Below are positions 25,978 through 33,868 of a stretch of 64,000 nt of DNA, one piece after another. The position numbers were made by a program, and so were the translations under genes. Position 1 is the first letter of the stretch. Every line of letters starts with the position of its first letter. Under the pieces are notes generated by a model. The model saw only the letters and a program-made list of their open reading frames with translations. It was not told where the DNA came from and did not search any database. The stretch comes from Nocardia terpenica (GTDB lineage: Bacteria; Actinomycetota; Actinomycetes; Mycobacteriales; Mycobacteriaceae). The stretch is from positions 2,108,001 through 2,172,000 of the forward strand of contig NZ_JABMCZ010000003.1 of the NCBI RefSeq assembly GCF_013186535.1, given 5' to 3'.

Positions 25978-27039
25978 TCACCGCCATTCGGGCGCACCCG
26001 CTCCGGAGACCGCTCGCAGTGGCGCGGTGGCGAACTCGGCGAGCCCTTCGGCCGGAGCGATCGCCGCGGTGAAATCCAAGAGCTTGCGGGCCCTTTCGGG
26101 ACCGGCGACGATATGGCGGACATCGCCAGGCCGATAGTCACCGGTGACGACGGGCGGCTTTCCGCCGTGGGCGCGGGCGAGGAGATCGGCGACCTCGCGG
26201 ATGCTGATCGGAGTACCGGAGGCGATATTCAGCGGCGTGAATCCCGGCAGCGGCCGATGCACCGCGGCCACATTGGCGGCGGCGATATCGCGGACGTGCA
26301 CGAAATCGCGCATCTGGCCACCATCTTCGAAAACGCGCGGCGACTCACCCGCCTCCAGCGCCGATCGGAAGATCGCCGCGACCCCGGAATACGGTGTGTC
26401 CCTGGGCATGTCGTCGCCATACACATTGTGATAACGCAGCGCGGTAACGGTGCCACCGGTGGCCGCCGCCCAAGCCGCCGCGTAATGCTCCTGCGCCACC
26501 TTGCTCGCCGCGTACAGGCTACGCGGCCGCAACGGGCTGTCCTCGTCGATAGGGGCCCAAGTCAGGGGCTGCCCGGTGGCGGGGTCTCGGTGCTCGAAAT
26601 GCCCGCGAGCCAGATCGTCGGGGGAGCGATGCGCAGGCTCGACCACGGTGAAATCGGCTGTGCGATACCGCCCTTCGCCATACACGACCATCGAGGATGC
26701 CAGCACCAGCCTGCGCACCCCCGCCTCCGCCATGGCCGCGAGCAGAACGGCGGTCCCGAGATCATTGTGACTGGCATAGGCAGGCGCATCGGCAGCACTC
26801 ACCCCCGCACCAACCACCGCGGCCTGATGACACACCACCTCGACCCCCCGCAGCAGCCCGGCCACCGCCTCGGGATCACGAACATCGATGCAATGGACGC
26901 CATCCGGCGGCATCGCCCCCGACCCATGGGCAGCCGCCAACATCAGATCGGCAGCCACCACCTCGTCCCCAGCCTCGAGCAGCGCACGCCACACATGCGA
27001 TCCGATAAATCCGGCCGCGCCGGTAAGCAGAACCCGCAT
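25978..27039 (-). CDS. NAD-dependent epimerase/dehydratase (extended SDR, UDP-sugar epimerase-like)
   Basis: The 353-residue enzyme opens with MRVLLTGAAGFIGSHVWRAL, the extended-SDR GxxGxxG site. LVLASSMVVYGEG supplies the Ser region, SLYAASKVAQEHYAA the YxxxK pair, and LRYHNVYGDDMPRDTPYSG and FVHVRDIAAANVAAV are family-typical. It probably epimerises or dehydrates a nucleotide sugar; the exact sugar is unclear. It lies opposite the two-component operon. No good ribosome-binding site is visible before ATG 27039. The closeness of a GT2, a GT-C-like protein and an epimerase suggests envelope glycan work. Confidence 0.82.
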   Translation of the reverse strand: MRVLLTGAAGFIGSHVWRALLEAGDEVVAADLMLAAAHGSGAMPPDGVHCIDVRDPEAVAGLLRGVEVVCHQAAVVGAGVSAADAPAYASHNDLGTAVLLAAMAEAGVRRLVLASSMVVYGEGRYRTADFTVVEPAHRSPDDLARGHFEHRDPATGQPLTWAPIDEDSPLRPRSLYAASKVAQEHYAAAWAAATGGTVTALRYHNVYGDDMPRDTPYSGVAAIFRSALEAGESPRVFEDGGQMRDFVHVRDIAAANVAAVHRPLPGFTPLNIASGTPISIREVADLLARAHGGKPPVVTGDYRPGDVRHIVAGPERARKLLDFTAAIAPAEGLAEFATAPLRAVSGAGAPEWR

Positions 27040-27274
27040 GCGCTCAGGCCAGAATCGTCGTAGTAGATGTCATCCCTCGATCCTCGCCGCCGATCCCCGA
27101 GTTAGACAGCGCCGCGCCGGGGCCGTAAGGAATTCGTCACAAGCCTGGGCATTGCACCGACCTTCGCCCCAACTGGGACGTGGCTATCGTTCGGCCAACC
27201 GGGCATGAAGTGGGCCAGTGATGCTTCACAAGACGGGACCTTCCGAGTCGGGTTTCACCCCACGCCAGTCGATT

Positions 27275-27433
27275 TCACTCCACACGATCTTCGTCTTCGA
27301 TCCGTTCCCGAATGCCGTGCACCGAGCGTTCTTTCGGAATCCGCTGCGGCCACAACGTGATGACTGCGTACACGAGCGCCGATACCGCGAGGCAGGCCAG
27401 CAGTAGCAATCCGAACTGGCCGAAGTCGGTCAC
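27275..27433 (-). CDS. 52-residue one-helix membrane protein, paralogue of the 10392 protein
   Basis: GTG 27433 overlaps the stop of the upstream winged-helix gene (GTGA). The product has one helix (FGLLLLACLAVSALVYAVITLW) followed by PQRIPKERSVHGIRERIEDED. The segment PQRxPxxRSVxxIRxRI is shared with the small membrane protein at 10392-10709, which argues for a real family. No name is known to me. The charged tail after the helix would face the cytosol if the N-terminus is outside, but the topology is not certain. Confidence 0.7.
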   Translation of the reverse strand: MTDFGQFGLLLLACLAVSALVYAVITLWPQRIPKERSVHGIRERIEDEDRVE

Positions 27434-27660
27434 GGGATCTGCCGCCTGCCCTTGGACCGCCATGCGGCCTGTCCACGAGGGGTGATCGACCAGCGCGCCT
27501 GGTACGGCGTGGCCATGATCAGTCCGCGACTTTCTAGTTGTTTGATCGCGCGCCGTGCGCTCCAACTGGTCAGCTGGGCCTGTTGCATGATCTGGTCGGC
27601 GGTCAGCAATCCGCCGGGCGTGAGAACTCCGAGTACTGCGGACTCCGCTGCTGTTGCCAT
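27430..27660 (-). CDS. Small winged-helix (MarR/PadR-like) DNA-binding protein
   Basis: The 76-residue protein reads AVLGVLTPGGLLTADQIMQQAQLTSWSARRAIKQLESRGLI followed by a wing (YQARWSITPRGQAAWRS). This is a complete but minimal winged helix without a sensor domain. ATG 27660 has AGAGG upstream; the longer open frame to 28047 runs antisense into the XRE gene region and is not supported. It forms a two-gene operon with the micro-membrane protein and is divergent from the XRE-TPR regulator. The target is unknown. Confidence 0.7.
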   Translation of the reverse strand: MATAAESAVLGVLTPGGLLTADQIMQQAQLTSWSARRAIKQLESRGLIMATPYQARWSITPRGQAAWRSKGRRQIP

Positions 27661-27891
27661 CTCGAGCCTCTTGGTCGGTCGAAGGTGTGGCCTCGATGCC
27701 GGAGGGTCCGGGGCACGGCGCGAATGTCCGGCTCGGGGGCCTTTCTGTCCCAAGCTTTGTCGGCGGAGCCGCGGGCTGCGACGCATGAAACGGCGCGTCG
27801 ATGATGCGCAGTATCTGCCGTTGACCGGCCGGACCCGGGACGTTCGGCATACGCTGAACGCGAGCCGATACAACGAGGTCGAGGGGCGGAC

Positions 27892-29208
27892 ATGACCGGC
27901 AAGGCCAGCATGTTCGAATGGGACACACCGGAGTTCCGACGACTGCTCGCGGAACAGAAACCCGGAGCTGCCTTCGCGCTGGTTCGCAAGGCGATCGGCC
28001 TGTCTCAGGCCGACTTCGGCGTGCTCTTGCGCTGGGAGCGTAGCCACGCCGGGCGCGTCGAGCGCGGCGAAGTCGGCACCCTCTACGACTACCGAGAGCT
28101 GACCCGAGCCGCCGACGCACTGGGTGTCCCGCGCTCCGCACTGCTGCCCGCATTGCTCGGAACCTCGGGCGCAGGCACCATCGAAAGCAGGGGTAGCGAA
28201 GGAGCCGATGACGTGAACCGCAGGGAATTCGGACTGACAGTATTCGGCACGGCACTGCTATCCGTCGCCGCATCCGACGTGCTGGCGTCCGCTGCGACGC
28301 CGCAGACGGTGGGCGACGTCCACATCGACTATCTGACCAAGGCCGCAGATCAGTTGTGGGCGCATGACAACGAATACGGCAGCGGCGGACTCCTCGAGCC
28401 TGCCCTTCAGCAGTACGCGCTGTCACGGCGGTTGCTGGAGACCGGAAGCTACAACGAACGGATAGGTTCTGCTCTGGCCGCGGTGACGGCCCGTTTTGTC
28501 GAATGCGCGGGCTGGTTGGCCTTCGATTCGGGCAATCAGCGTGTCGCCCGGCAGTGCTACGCCGAGGCCCTCACATACGCGGAGCGGAGCAGGGACGAAG
28601 CGCGAATAACCGACATCGTCGACGGTATGCAATGGCAGGCTTCCTACTTCGGTCGGGTGCGCGAGGCCATTCAACTCTCCTTGCGGGCAACCGATCTCAG
28701 CCGAAATATTCGATCGGCCCGGCTGCACGCGATGTTGTCGGCGCGTCAAGGCGTCGCCTACGCGGCGCTCGGTGACGCACGAGAGGCGGAACACGCGATA
28801 GCTCGCGCATGGCGAGAAACCGACCGCGGGTTCGATGATCTCGATGACCCGGTGGGACTGTTGTTCGTCACCCCCGCGGAAATTCGATCGATCGAGGCTC
28901 GGGCCAGGAGCTACCTCGGTGAACACTACAAGGCTGCCGCGATCTACCGCGAAAGCATCGGCACCGAGGGCAGTAAGCCTCGTGATGAGGCATCCTACCG
29001 AGCGTACTTCGCCGCATCGCTGGCCCGACTCGGCGACACTCGCAACGCAGTGACGGAAGGGCTGGCCGCACTACCGTTGCTGGAGGGGCCGGTGAACTCC
29101 CCCCGCCTGGTCGCCGAACTACAGCCGGTACGAACTGCCGCCACCAGCGCCTCCGGTGACGATGCCGACCAATTCCGGTATCGCTACGACGCGCTCGCGA
29201 CTGCCTGA
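27892..29208 (+). CDS. XRE-type regulator with C-terminal TPR-like repeats
   Basis: The 438-residue protein has an N-terminal XRE helix-turn-helix (FALVRKAIGLSQADFGVLLRWERSHAGRVERGE). A linker follows, then NRREFGLTVFGTALLSVAASDVLA, a hydrophobic stretch common in this actinobacterial family. From about residue 145 it is helical with TPR character (ARQCYAEALTYAERSRDEARI; KAAAIYRESIGTEG). Such proteins are abundant in Streptomyces and Nocardia and are thought to regulate development or secondary metabolism through a bound ligand or peptide. ATG 27892 is near the divergent small genes. No adjacent target is obvious. Confidence 0.82.
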   Translation: MTGKASMFEWDTPEFRRLLAEQKPGAAFALVRKAIGLSQADFGVLLRWERSHAGRVERGEVGTLYDYRELTRAADALGVPRSALLPALLGTSGAGTIESRGSEGADDVNRREFGLTVFGTALLSVAASDVLASAATPQTVGDVHIDYLTKAADQLWAHDNEYGSGGLLEPALQQYALSRRLLETGSYNERIGSALAAVTARFVECAGWLAFDSGNQRVARQCYAEALTYAERSRDEARITDIVDGMQWQASYFGRVREAIQLSLRATDLSRNIRSARLHAMLSARQGVAYAALGDAREAEHAIARAWRETDRGFDDLDDPVGLLFVTPAEIRSIEARARSYLGEHYKAAAIYRESIGTEGSKPRDEASYRAYFAASLARLGDTRNAVTEGLAALPLLEGPVNSPRLVAELQPVRTAATSASGDDADQFRYRYDALATA

Positions 29209-29226
29209 CGCCGAGGTACGCCAGGA

Positions 29227-29319
29227 TATGGCCAGTATGTCGGACAAGCGATTGCCACCGAACGTAAGGGCGCGGGCTTGACTCAGCGGCAATTGGCTGC
29301 GCGGACCAGCTATCACTGA
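29227..29319 (+). pseudogene. Fragment of an XRE helix-turn-helix gene
   Basis: Just after the XRE-TPR gene one frame reads GQAIATERKGAGLTQRQLAARTSYH and then a TGA. This matches the first half of an XRE domain, in which GLTQRQLA is the second helix. It has no good start and stops within the domain. It is probably what remains of a second regulator; a gene of about 19 codons in another frame is less likely. Confidence 0.5.
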
Positions 29320-29387
29320 CCACACTCTTACCGTTGCAATGCGGTCACTCTATGCTCGCGCCGGACGGATCGAAGGCGCGCCCCGTC

Positions 29388-29443
29388 ATTCCAGCTTGCT
29401 TTGGCCGGAATTCCGTGCGATCCCGGCCAAAAGCGCGCCGGGA
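29388..29443. repeat. Pair of palindromic elements, one degenerate
   Basis: The first copy (29388-29411) is imperfect: ATTCCAGC, then a loop of TTGCTTT type, then GGCCGGAAT. The second (29421-29443) has perfect 7-bp arms TCCCGGC/GCCGGGA around CAAAAGCGC. They face each other like the pair at 25857-25927 and lie between the XRE remnant and the convergent TetR gene. About 95 nt of G-rich sequence without a gene follow. Confidence 0.8.
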
Positions 29444-29539
29444 CAATGTGGTACTTGCTGGTGCCGGGACGATGTGGGGATGCTGGGTGTTTGGGACTGC
29501 GTGGGTTGTTCGGCGCGGGGCGGTGAGGGGCTTTCTGGA

Positions 29540-30154
29540 TCAAGCGATGGCGTAGTCGCCCAAGGCGGGCTCGAGGAGGTCGAAGATGTAAGTTGCCTCG
29601 GCTCGGGCGGTATCGGCGATCCGTTGCCGAGACCTGCGCTCGAGGGTGAGTTCTTGGACGCGTTGGAACAGCAGGCGATGGGCGCTGGCGAGTTGGGTGG
29701 CGGCGGCGCGGCGGGTTAGTTCGGTGCCGGGGAGGGCTTGGGCTAGTGCCTGTTCGCGGAGTTCGTGTAGTTCGCGGAGGCGGGCGGTGAGGGTGGGGCT
29801 GTTGGTGATCATGCGGCAGAAGCCGGGGCTGGTGAAGCCTGCTACGGCTTCGTAAGCGGTTGCGGCGCGGTCGAATTCGCGGCGGAGGGCGGTGAGGGCC
29901 GATTCGCCGGGAGCGCGGGCCGTGACGGTGGTGGCAAGTGAGGCTGCGAATTCGTTGTGGTAGTCGAGCGCCAAGTCCTCCTTGCGCGGGAAGTAGTTGG
30001 TGACCGTCTTTTTGGCGACTCGCGCCGCGTCGGCGATCTCGGCGATGGTGGTGGCCTCGAAGCCGTGGGCGATGAACAGGCGGGTGGCGTGGTCGGAGAT
30101 CGACTGGCGGGTTTCCCGCTTCTTGGTCTCTCGCAGTCCTGCTTCGATGGTCAC
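29540..30154 (-). CDS. TetR-family regulator
   Basis: The product of about 204 residues has the N-terminal TetR domain (RQSISDHATRLFIAHGFEATTIAEIADAARVAKKTVTNYFPRKEDL), in which TVTNYFPRK is the recognition helix region. The variable C-terminal helices give no ligand clue. I prefer GTG 30154 (VTIEAGLRETK) over ATG 30172, because a perfect operator-like palindrome covers 30165-30181 and the longer start would lie inside it. It is divergent from a quinone oxidoreductase gene and probably represses both. Confidence 0.85.
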   Translation of the reverse strand: MTIEAGLRETKKRETRQSISDHATRLFIAHGFEATTIAEIADAARVAKKTVTNYFPRKEDLALDYHNEFAASLATTVTARAPGESALTALRREFDRAATAYEAVAGFTSPGFCRMITNSPTLTARLRELHELREQALAQALPGTELTRRAAATQLASAHRLLFQRVQELTLERRSRQRIADTARAEATYIFDLLEPALGDYAIA

Positions 30155-30164
30155 GAACGGGAAG

Positions 30165-30181
30165 TTTACCACCGTGGTAAA
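30165..30181. promoter_or_regulatory. TetR operator 1 (perfect palindrome)
   Basis: TTTACCACCGTGGTAAA is a 17-bp palindrome with one central C. It lies between the TetR start and the divergent promoter, so it can block its own gene and the neighbour. Its half-site TTTACCAC is echoed in a second imperfect copy at 30217-30233. Confidence 0.72.
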
Positions 30182-30188
30182 AATGCTC

Positions 30189-30233
30189 TTGACGCATCGG
30201 ATAGCCTCGGGCTAAATTTACGTCCGTTGTAAG
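30189..30233 (+). promoter_or_regulatory. Promoter of the quinone oxidoreductase with imperfect TetR operator 2
   Basis: TTGACG at 30189-30194 and TAAATT at 30213-30218 form a -35/-10 pair with an 18-nt spacer. TTTACGTCCGTTGTAAG (30217-30233) matches operator 1 at 13 of 17 positions and overlaps the -10 and start point. Binding at both sites would shut the promoter. Confidence 0.6.
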
Positions 30234-30252
30234 TTTTAGGAAGGAGGCGGGG

Positions 30253-30276
30253 ATGCTTCCGCGGAACAGCTGCTGA
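30253..30276 (+). other. 7-codon ORF behind a strong Shine-Dalgarno (leader or remnant)
   Basis: AAGGAGG at 30241-30247 is followed 5 nt later by ATG and the short frame MLPRNSC ending in TGA. It lies in the 5' leader of the quinone oxidoreductase, 84 nt before that gene's start. It could be a translated leader peptide or the front of a lost gene. No homology can be judged from seven residues. Confidence 0.35.
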
Positions 30277-30359
30277 TACCGCGCCCCGGGCGAGCCGTCT
30301 GCTCGCCGTGACGTTCTGTGCGGCCGAACCCGGCCGAATCCTCTCGAAAGGCATTGCCC

Positions 30360-31271
30360 GTGTACAAGATTCGGTTCTCCGCGCTCCCCGAGGTTGTCGA
30401 GGCCCCGCGCCCGACGCCCGGTCCGGGGCAGGTGCTGATTCGCACCGAGCTGGCGGGTATCCACCTCGGCCTGGTGCGGATGGTGCGGGCGGGCACGGCC
30501 GACGAGCCCGGGGGCGAGGTGGTCGGCACGGTCGTGGCCGTGGGGTCGGAGGTGCCGGAAGCGTGGCTGGGCGTTCGGGTCGGCGGGGTGGTGATGGCCG
30601 GGGCGTACGGCGAGTACGTGCTGGGGGTTCCGGCCCTGCTCACCGAGATTCCCGACGGGGTGGCCGCCGTGGACGCGCTCGCGGTGGTGCGCGGCGGCCT
30701 TGTGGCGCTGGGTGCGCTGCGGGCCGGGCGGTTCGCTGCGGGCGAGTCGATTCTGATTACCGGCGCGGCGAGCGGTAGCGGTCACCTGGCGGTGCAGATG
30801 GCCCGCGCGCTCGGCGCGGGTCGTGTCCTCGCGGCGGCCGGATCGGTGGACAAGGCCGATTTCCTGCGCGAGTGCGGGGCGGACGCGGTGGTGACGTATG
30901 CCGAAAACTGGGGTGAGACGGTCGATGTCGTGCTCGACGGCGTCGGCGGAGACCTGCTGGCGCGCACCGTGGCCACCTTGAACCCGCACGGCCGACTCGT
31001 TGCCTACAGCGCGGGCGGCGGTGCGGTCGAGGTGAACAGCCTGCTGCCGGAACTGAAGACGGTCACCGGGTTCTCCGTCGGGCTGCTCGCCCGCAGCGTA
31101 CCGGAGGTGATCGCCGAGTATCGCACCGAGCTTTGGAAGCTGCTGGGTGACGGTCAGATTCGGCCGCGTGTCACTGTATTTCCGGCTATTGAGGTGGTTT
31201 CTGCTCTGGATCTGGTTGCGGAACGCCGCAATCTCGGCCGAGTTGCCGTGCGCACCAGCGAATTTCACTAG
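30360..31271 (+). CDS. MDR-type NADPH:quinone oxidoreductase / enoyl reductase-like
   Basis: The 303-residue protein begins YKIRFSALPEVVEAPRPTPGPGQVLIRTELAGIHLG, the medium-chain dehydrogenase N-domain without the catalytic zinc ligands. It continues with ILITGAASGSGHLAVQMARALGAGRVLAAAG, the NADPH site, and DVVLDGVGGDLLARTVATL. The zinc-less form indicates a quinone or enone reductase. GTG 30360 follows GAAAGG; an upstream ATG at 30318 lacks support. Two TetR operators precede it, so it is probably induced by an electrophile or quinone bound by the divergent regulator. Confidence 0.84.
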   Translation: MYKIRFSALPEVVEAPRPTPGPGQVLIRTELAGIHLGLVRMVRAGTADEPGGEVVGTVVAVGSEVPEAWLGVRVGGVVMAGAYGEYVLGVPALLTEIPDGVAAVDALAVVRGGLVALGALRAGRFAAGESILITGAASGSGHLAVQMARALGAGRVLAAAGSVDKADFLRECGADAVVTYAENWGETVDVVLDGVGGDLLARTVATLNPHGRLVAYSAGGGAVEVNSLLPELKTVTGFSVGLLARSVPEVIAEYRTELWKLLGDGQIRPRVTVFPAIEVVSALDLVAERRNLGRVAVRTSEFH

Positions 31272-31297
31272 CTCTACATCATGATTCCGGCGTGCCG

Positions 31298-31699
31298 CTA
31301 CAGCACCGCCTGCGTCTGAGTCACTTTCGCGACCAATTTGCCCTCGTCGTCGCGAATCTCCGTCTCCACCACGATGAACCGCCCCCCGGCGTGCAGCGGC
31401 CGCGACGTGGCGACCGCGTGCCCGGACCGTACCGCGCGCAGGAAGTTGGTTTTCGATTCGACGGTCGTCGTTCCCTGTGCGCCCTCGGGCAGGTTGAGGA
31501 ATGCGCATACCGCGGCGGTGGCGTCGGCCAGGGACATGAGGACTCCGCCGTGCAGGGCGCCGCCCAGCGTGCACAGGCTCTCGTCCCAGGCAAGGCGGCT
31601 GCGTACCACCTCGCGCCCGTGTTCGAGGACCTCGACGCCCAGCTTCTCGGTGAAGGGCATGGTCTGGTGGAACAGCGTCGTCCCGTCGGTATCGATCAT
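31298..31699 (-). CDS. PaaI-type hotdog thioesterase
   Basis: The 133-residue single-domain hotdog protein reads LGGALHGGVLMSLADATAAVCAFLNLP, the HGG active-site helix with Asp, and VESKTNFLRAVRSGHAVATSRPLHAGGRFIVVETEI, the long central strands. It should hydrolyse small acyl-CoA esters. ATG 31699 and GTG 31705 are both possible starts. It is convergent with the quinone oxidoreductase and lies downstream of the MMPL gene on the same strand with 36 nt between; whether it belongs to the beta-lactone cluster transcript is uncertain. Confidence 0.82.
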   Translation of the reverse strand: MIDTDGTTLFHQTMPFTEKLGVEVLEHGREVVRSRLAWDESLCTLGGALHGGVLMSLADATAAVCAFLNLPEGAQGTTTVESKTNFLRAVRSGHAVATSRPLHAGGRFIVVETEIRDDEGKLVAKVTQTQAVL

Positions 31700-31735
31700 G
31701 ACCACGAGCCTGCCCCACGCGGGCGCGCCGGTCGA

Positions 31736-33868
31736 TTACCCGAGGGGTAAGCGTTCCCGTTCGACCACCCGCACCGACTGCGGTGCGCGGCGGCCCGGCA
31801 TCCACCAGTTGGCCGGGCCCATCAGCTTCACCAGCGCCGGGACCAGCAGCATGCGGACCAGGGTCGCGTCGATGATCAGGGCGATGATCATGCCGAGGCC
31901 GAGGAATCGCATCGGGGTGAGCGGGGACAGCGTGAACGCGCCGGTGATGAAGACCAGCAGGGTCGCCGCCGCGGTGATCACCCGCGCGGTCTTCACGATG
32001 CCGGTGCGCACCGCCTCGGCCGTATCGGCCCCGGCGTGGTGCGCCTCGACCATGCGCGACAGCAGGAACACCTCGTAGTCGGTGGACAGCCCGAACACCA
32101 CGGCCATGATCAGCACCAGCATGCCCGCCGACAGCGGGCCGACGCTGACCGCCAGCATCCCGGCCAGGTGGCCGCGGTAGAAGATCCACGTGAGAATGCC
32201 GAAAGTGGCTGCCAGGCTGAGGAATGCCATGAGCACCGCCTTGATCGGCAGCACCATCGAGCGGAAGGCGAGCAGCAGGAGCAGCAGCGTGGCCGCCACC
32301 ATCACCGCGATCATGAGCGGCATGCGCGAGACGATGGCATGCACGCTGTCGACCGTCGCCGCGGATTCCCCGCCCACCCGCAGCGCGATGCCGGGCAGCC
32401 CGAGATTTCTTATCCGCGTGACGATCTCGGTGGCGGGCTCGGAGCGGTCGGGGACGTCGAGGGCGGCGTGCAGCACCACGACATCGGCATCGCGGCCTAC
32501 TGGCAGCACCTGGTGCACCCCGCGCACACCGCCGATCTCCGCGCCGACCCGATCCGCGTCGGCGGCGGTCGGAGCCGTGCCGTCCGTGCGCGAAACCAGC
32601 ACGGTGGCACCGCTGTTGGCGGCGGGGAAGTGGGCGGCGAGCTCGTCCACGGTGGTGCGGGCCGCACTGCCCGCGGGCAGCGCGGTGTGGTCGACATCGC
32701 CCAGCCGGACCCCACCGAGCAGGCTCGCCAGCGTCAGCAGCAGCGCGCCGATGGCGACGGCCACGACCGCGGGCCGCCGCATCACGGCCGCCACCACGCG
32801 ACCCCAGAAGCGGGCGGCGCGCCGTTCGCCGCGTTCGAAAGCGTCCGCGCGCCAACTCCATTTCCCGATGCGCGGGCCGATCAGCACCAGCGCGGCGGGC
32901 AGCACGGTCAGCGACAGCACGGCCGCGAGCGCCACCGCCGCGATCGCGCCGAAGCCCAGCGAGCGCAGCACCGCCTGCGGGAACACGAACGTGCCCGCGA
33001 ACGCGCACGCCAGCAGCAGCGCCGAGAAGCCCACGGTGCGACCGGCGGTGGCGAGGGTGCGGGCCACGGCCTCCGGTGCGGCGCGACCGGCGGCCAGTTC
33101 CTCGCGGAACCGGCTCACCACGAAAAGCCCGTAGTCGATGGCCAATCCGAGCGCGAGCAGCGAGGCGATGTTCACCGCGAACACGCTCACCTCGGTCACC
33201 CGCGCGATGAGCCCGACCGCGCCCAGCGACCCGAGCACCGCGAGCAGGCCGACCAGCACCGGCAGCGCGGCGGCCACCAGCCCGCCGAACACGAGCACCA
33301 GAATCACCAATGTGACCGGCAGCGAGACGGATTCGGCCACCACCAGGTCGTGCCGGGACTGCACGGTAATGGCGTCCGCCAGTGCGCTGTACCCGGTGAA
33401 CCGGGTCTCGACGCCCGGAACGCGCAGCGCCGCAGCGATATTCCGATACGCGGCGATGCGCTGATTCTCGTCACCGGCCGCGTACACCACCGCCAGCGCC
33501 TGCCGCCCGTCGGCGGAGCGGAAGTACCCCTGGCGCGGTGGGACGTTGTTCCAATACGTTTCGACGCGATGCGCCAGCAGCCCCGGATCGACGTCGGCGA
33601 CCGCCCGCTGCACGCGCGGCCCGAGATCGGTGAGGCTCTGCCCGTCCGGAACCGTGTAGATGGCGATGACATCGGGATTCTGCGGCCCGATCCGGGCGCG
33701 CACGACCTGATCGACCAGCGCGGCCTCGCTGCCCGGATCGGAGAATCCGGCCGCGCTGACCCGGTCCTGCACGTCCGCGCCGAACAGCCCGAAGCCCAGG
33801 GCGAGCACGAGGGCTACGAGGATCACCAGCTTCGGGCGGGCCGCCACCGCCCCGGCCCAGCGTCTCAT
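31736..33868 (-). CDS. MMPL-family RND transporter
   Basis: The 710-residue protein has the RND plan: a first helix (PKLVILVALVLALGFGLFG), a periplasmic domain with FRSADGRQALAVVYA, and a block of five helices starting SLPVTLVILVLVFGGLVAAALP. IDYGLFVVSRFREEL is the helix-4 Asp-Tyr proton-relay motif, and the second half has STDYEVFLLSRMVEAHH as its counterpart. It exports lipids or lipid-like compounds by proton-motive force. ATG 33868 overlaps the acyltransferase stop (ATGA). Its place at the end of the beta-lactone cluster suggests it exports the product. It is shorter than mycobacterial MmpL3, close to actinobacterial MMPL proteins. Confidence 0.88.
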   Translation of the reverse strand: MRRWAGAVAARPKLVILVALVLALGFGLFGADVQDRVSAAGFSDPGSEAALVDQVVRARIGPQNPDVIAIYTVPDGQSLTDLGPRVQRAVADVDPGLLAHRVETYWNNVPPRQGYFRSADGRQALAVVYAAGDENQRIAAYRNIAAALRVPGVETRFTGYSALADAITVQSRHDLVVAESVSLPVTLVILVLVFGGLVAAALPVLVGLLAVLGSLGAVGLIARVTEVSVFAVNIASLLALGLAIDYGLFVVSRFREELAAGRAAPEAVARTLATAGRTVGFSALLLACAFAGTFVFPQAVLRSLGFGAIAAVALAAVLSLTVLPAALVLIGPRIGKWSWRADAFERGERRAARFWGRVVAAVMRRPAVVAVAIGALLLTLASLLGGVRLGDVDHTALPAGSAARTTVDELAAHFPAANSGATVLVSRTDGTAPTAADADRVGAEIGGVRGVHQVLPVGRDADVVVLHAALDVPDRSEPATEIVTRIRNLGLPGIALRVGGESAATVDSVHAIVSRMPLMIAVMVAATLLLLLLAFRSMVLPIKAVLMAFLSLAATFGILTWIFYRGHLAGMLAVSVGPLSAGMLVLIMAVVFGLSTDYEVFLLSRMVEAHHAGADTAEAVRTGIVKTARVITAAATLLVFITGAFTLSPLTPMRFLGLGMIIALIIDATLVRMLLVPALVKLMGPANWWMPGRRAPQSVRVVERERLPLG

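Noticed and set aside
29328..33008. Very long minus-strand open frame (about 1226 codons)
   Set aside because: It crosses the TetR, quinone oxidoreductase, thioesterase and MMPL genes in a different frame; its translation is Arg/Gly/His-rich without domains, a high-G+C shadow.
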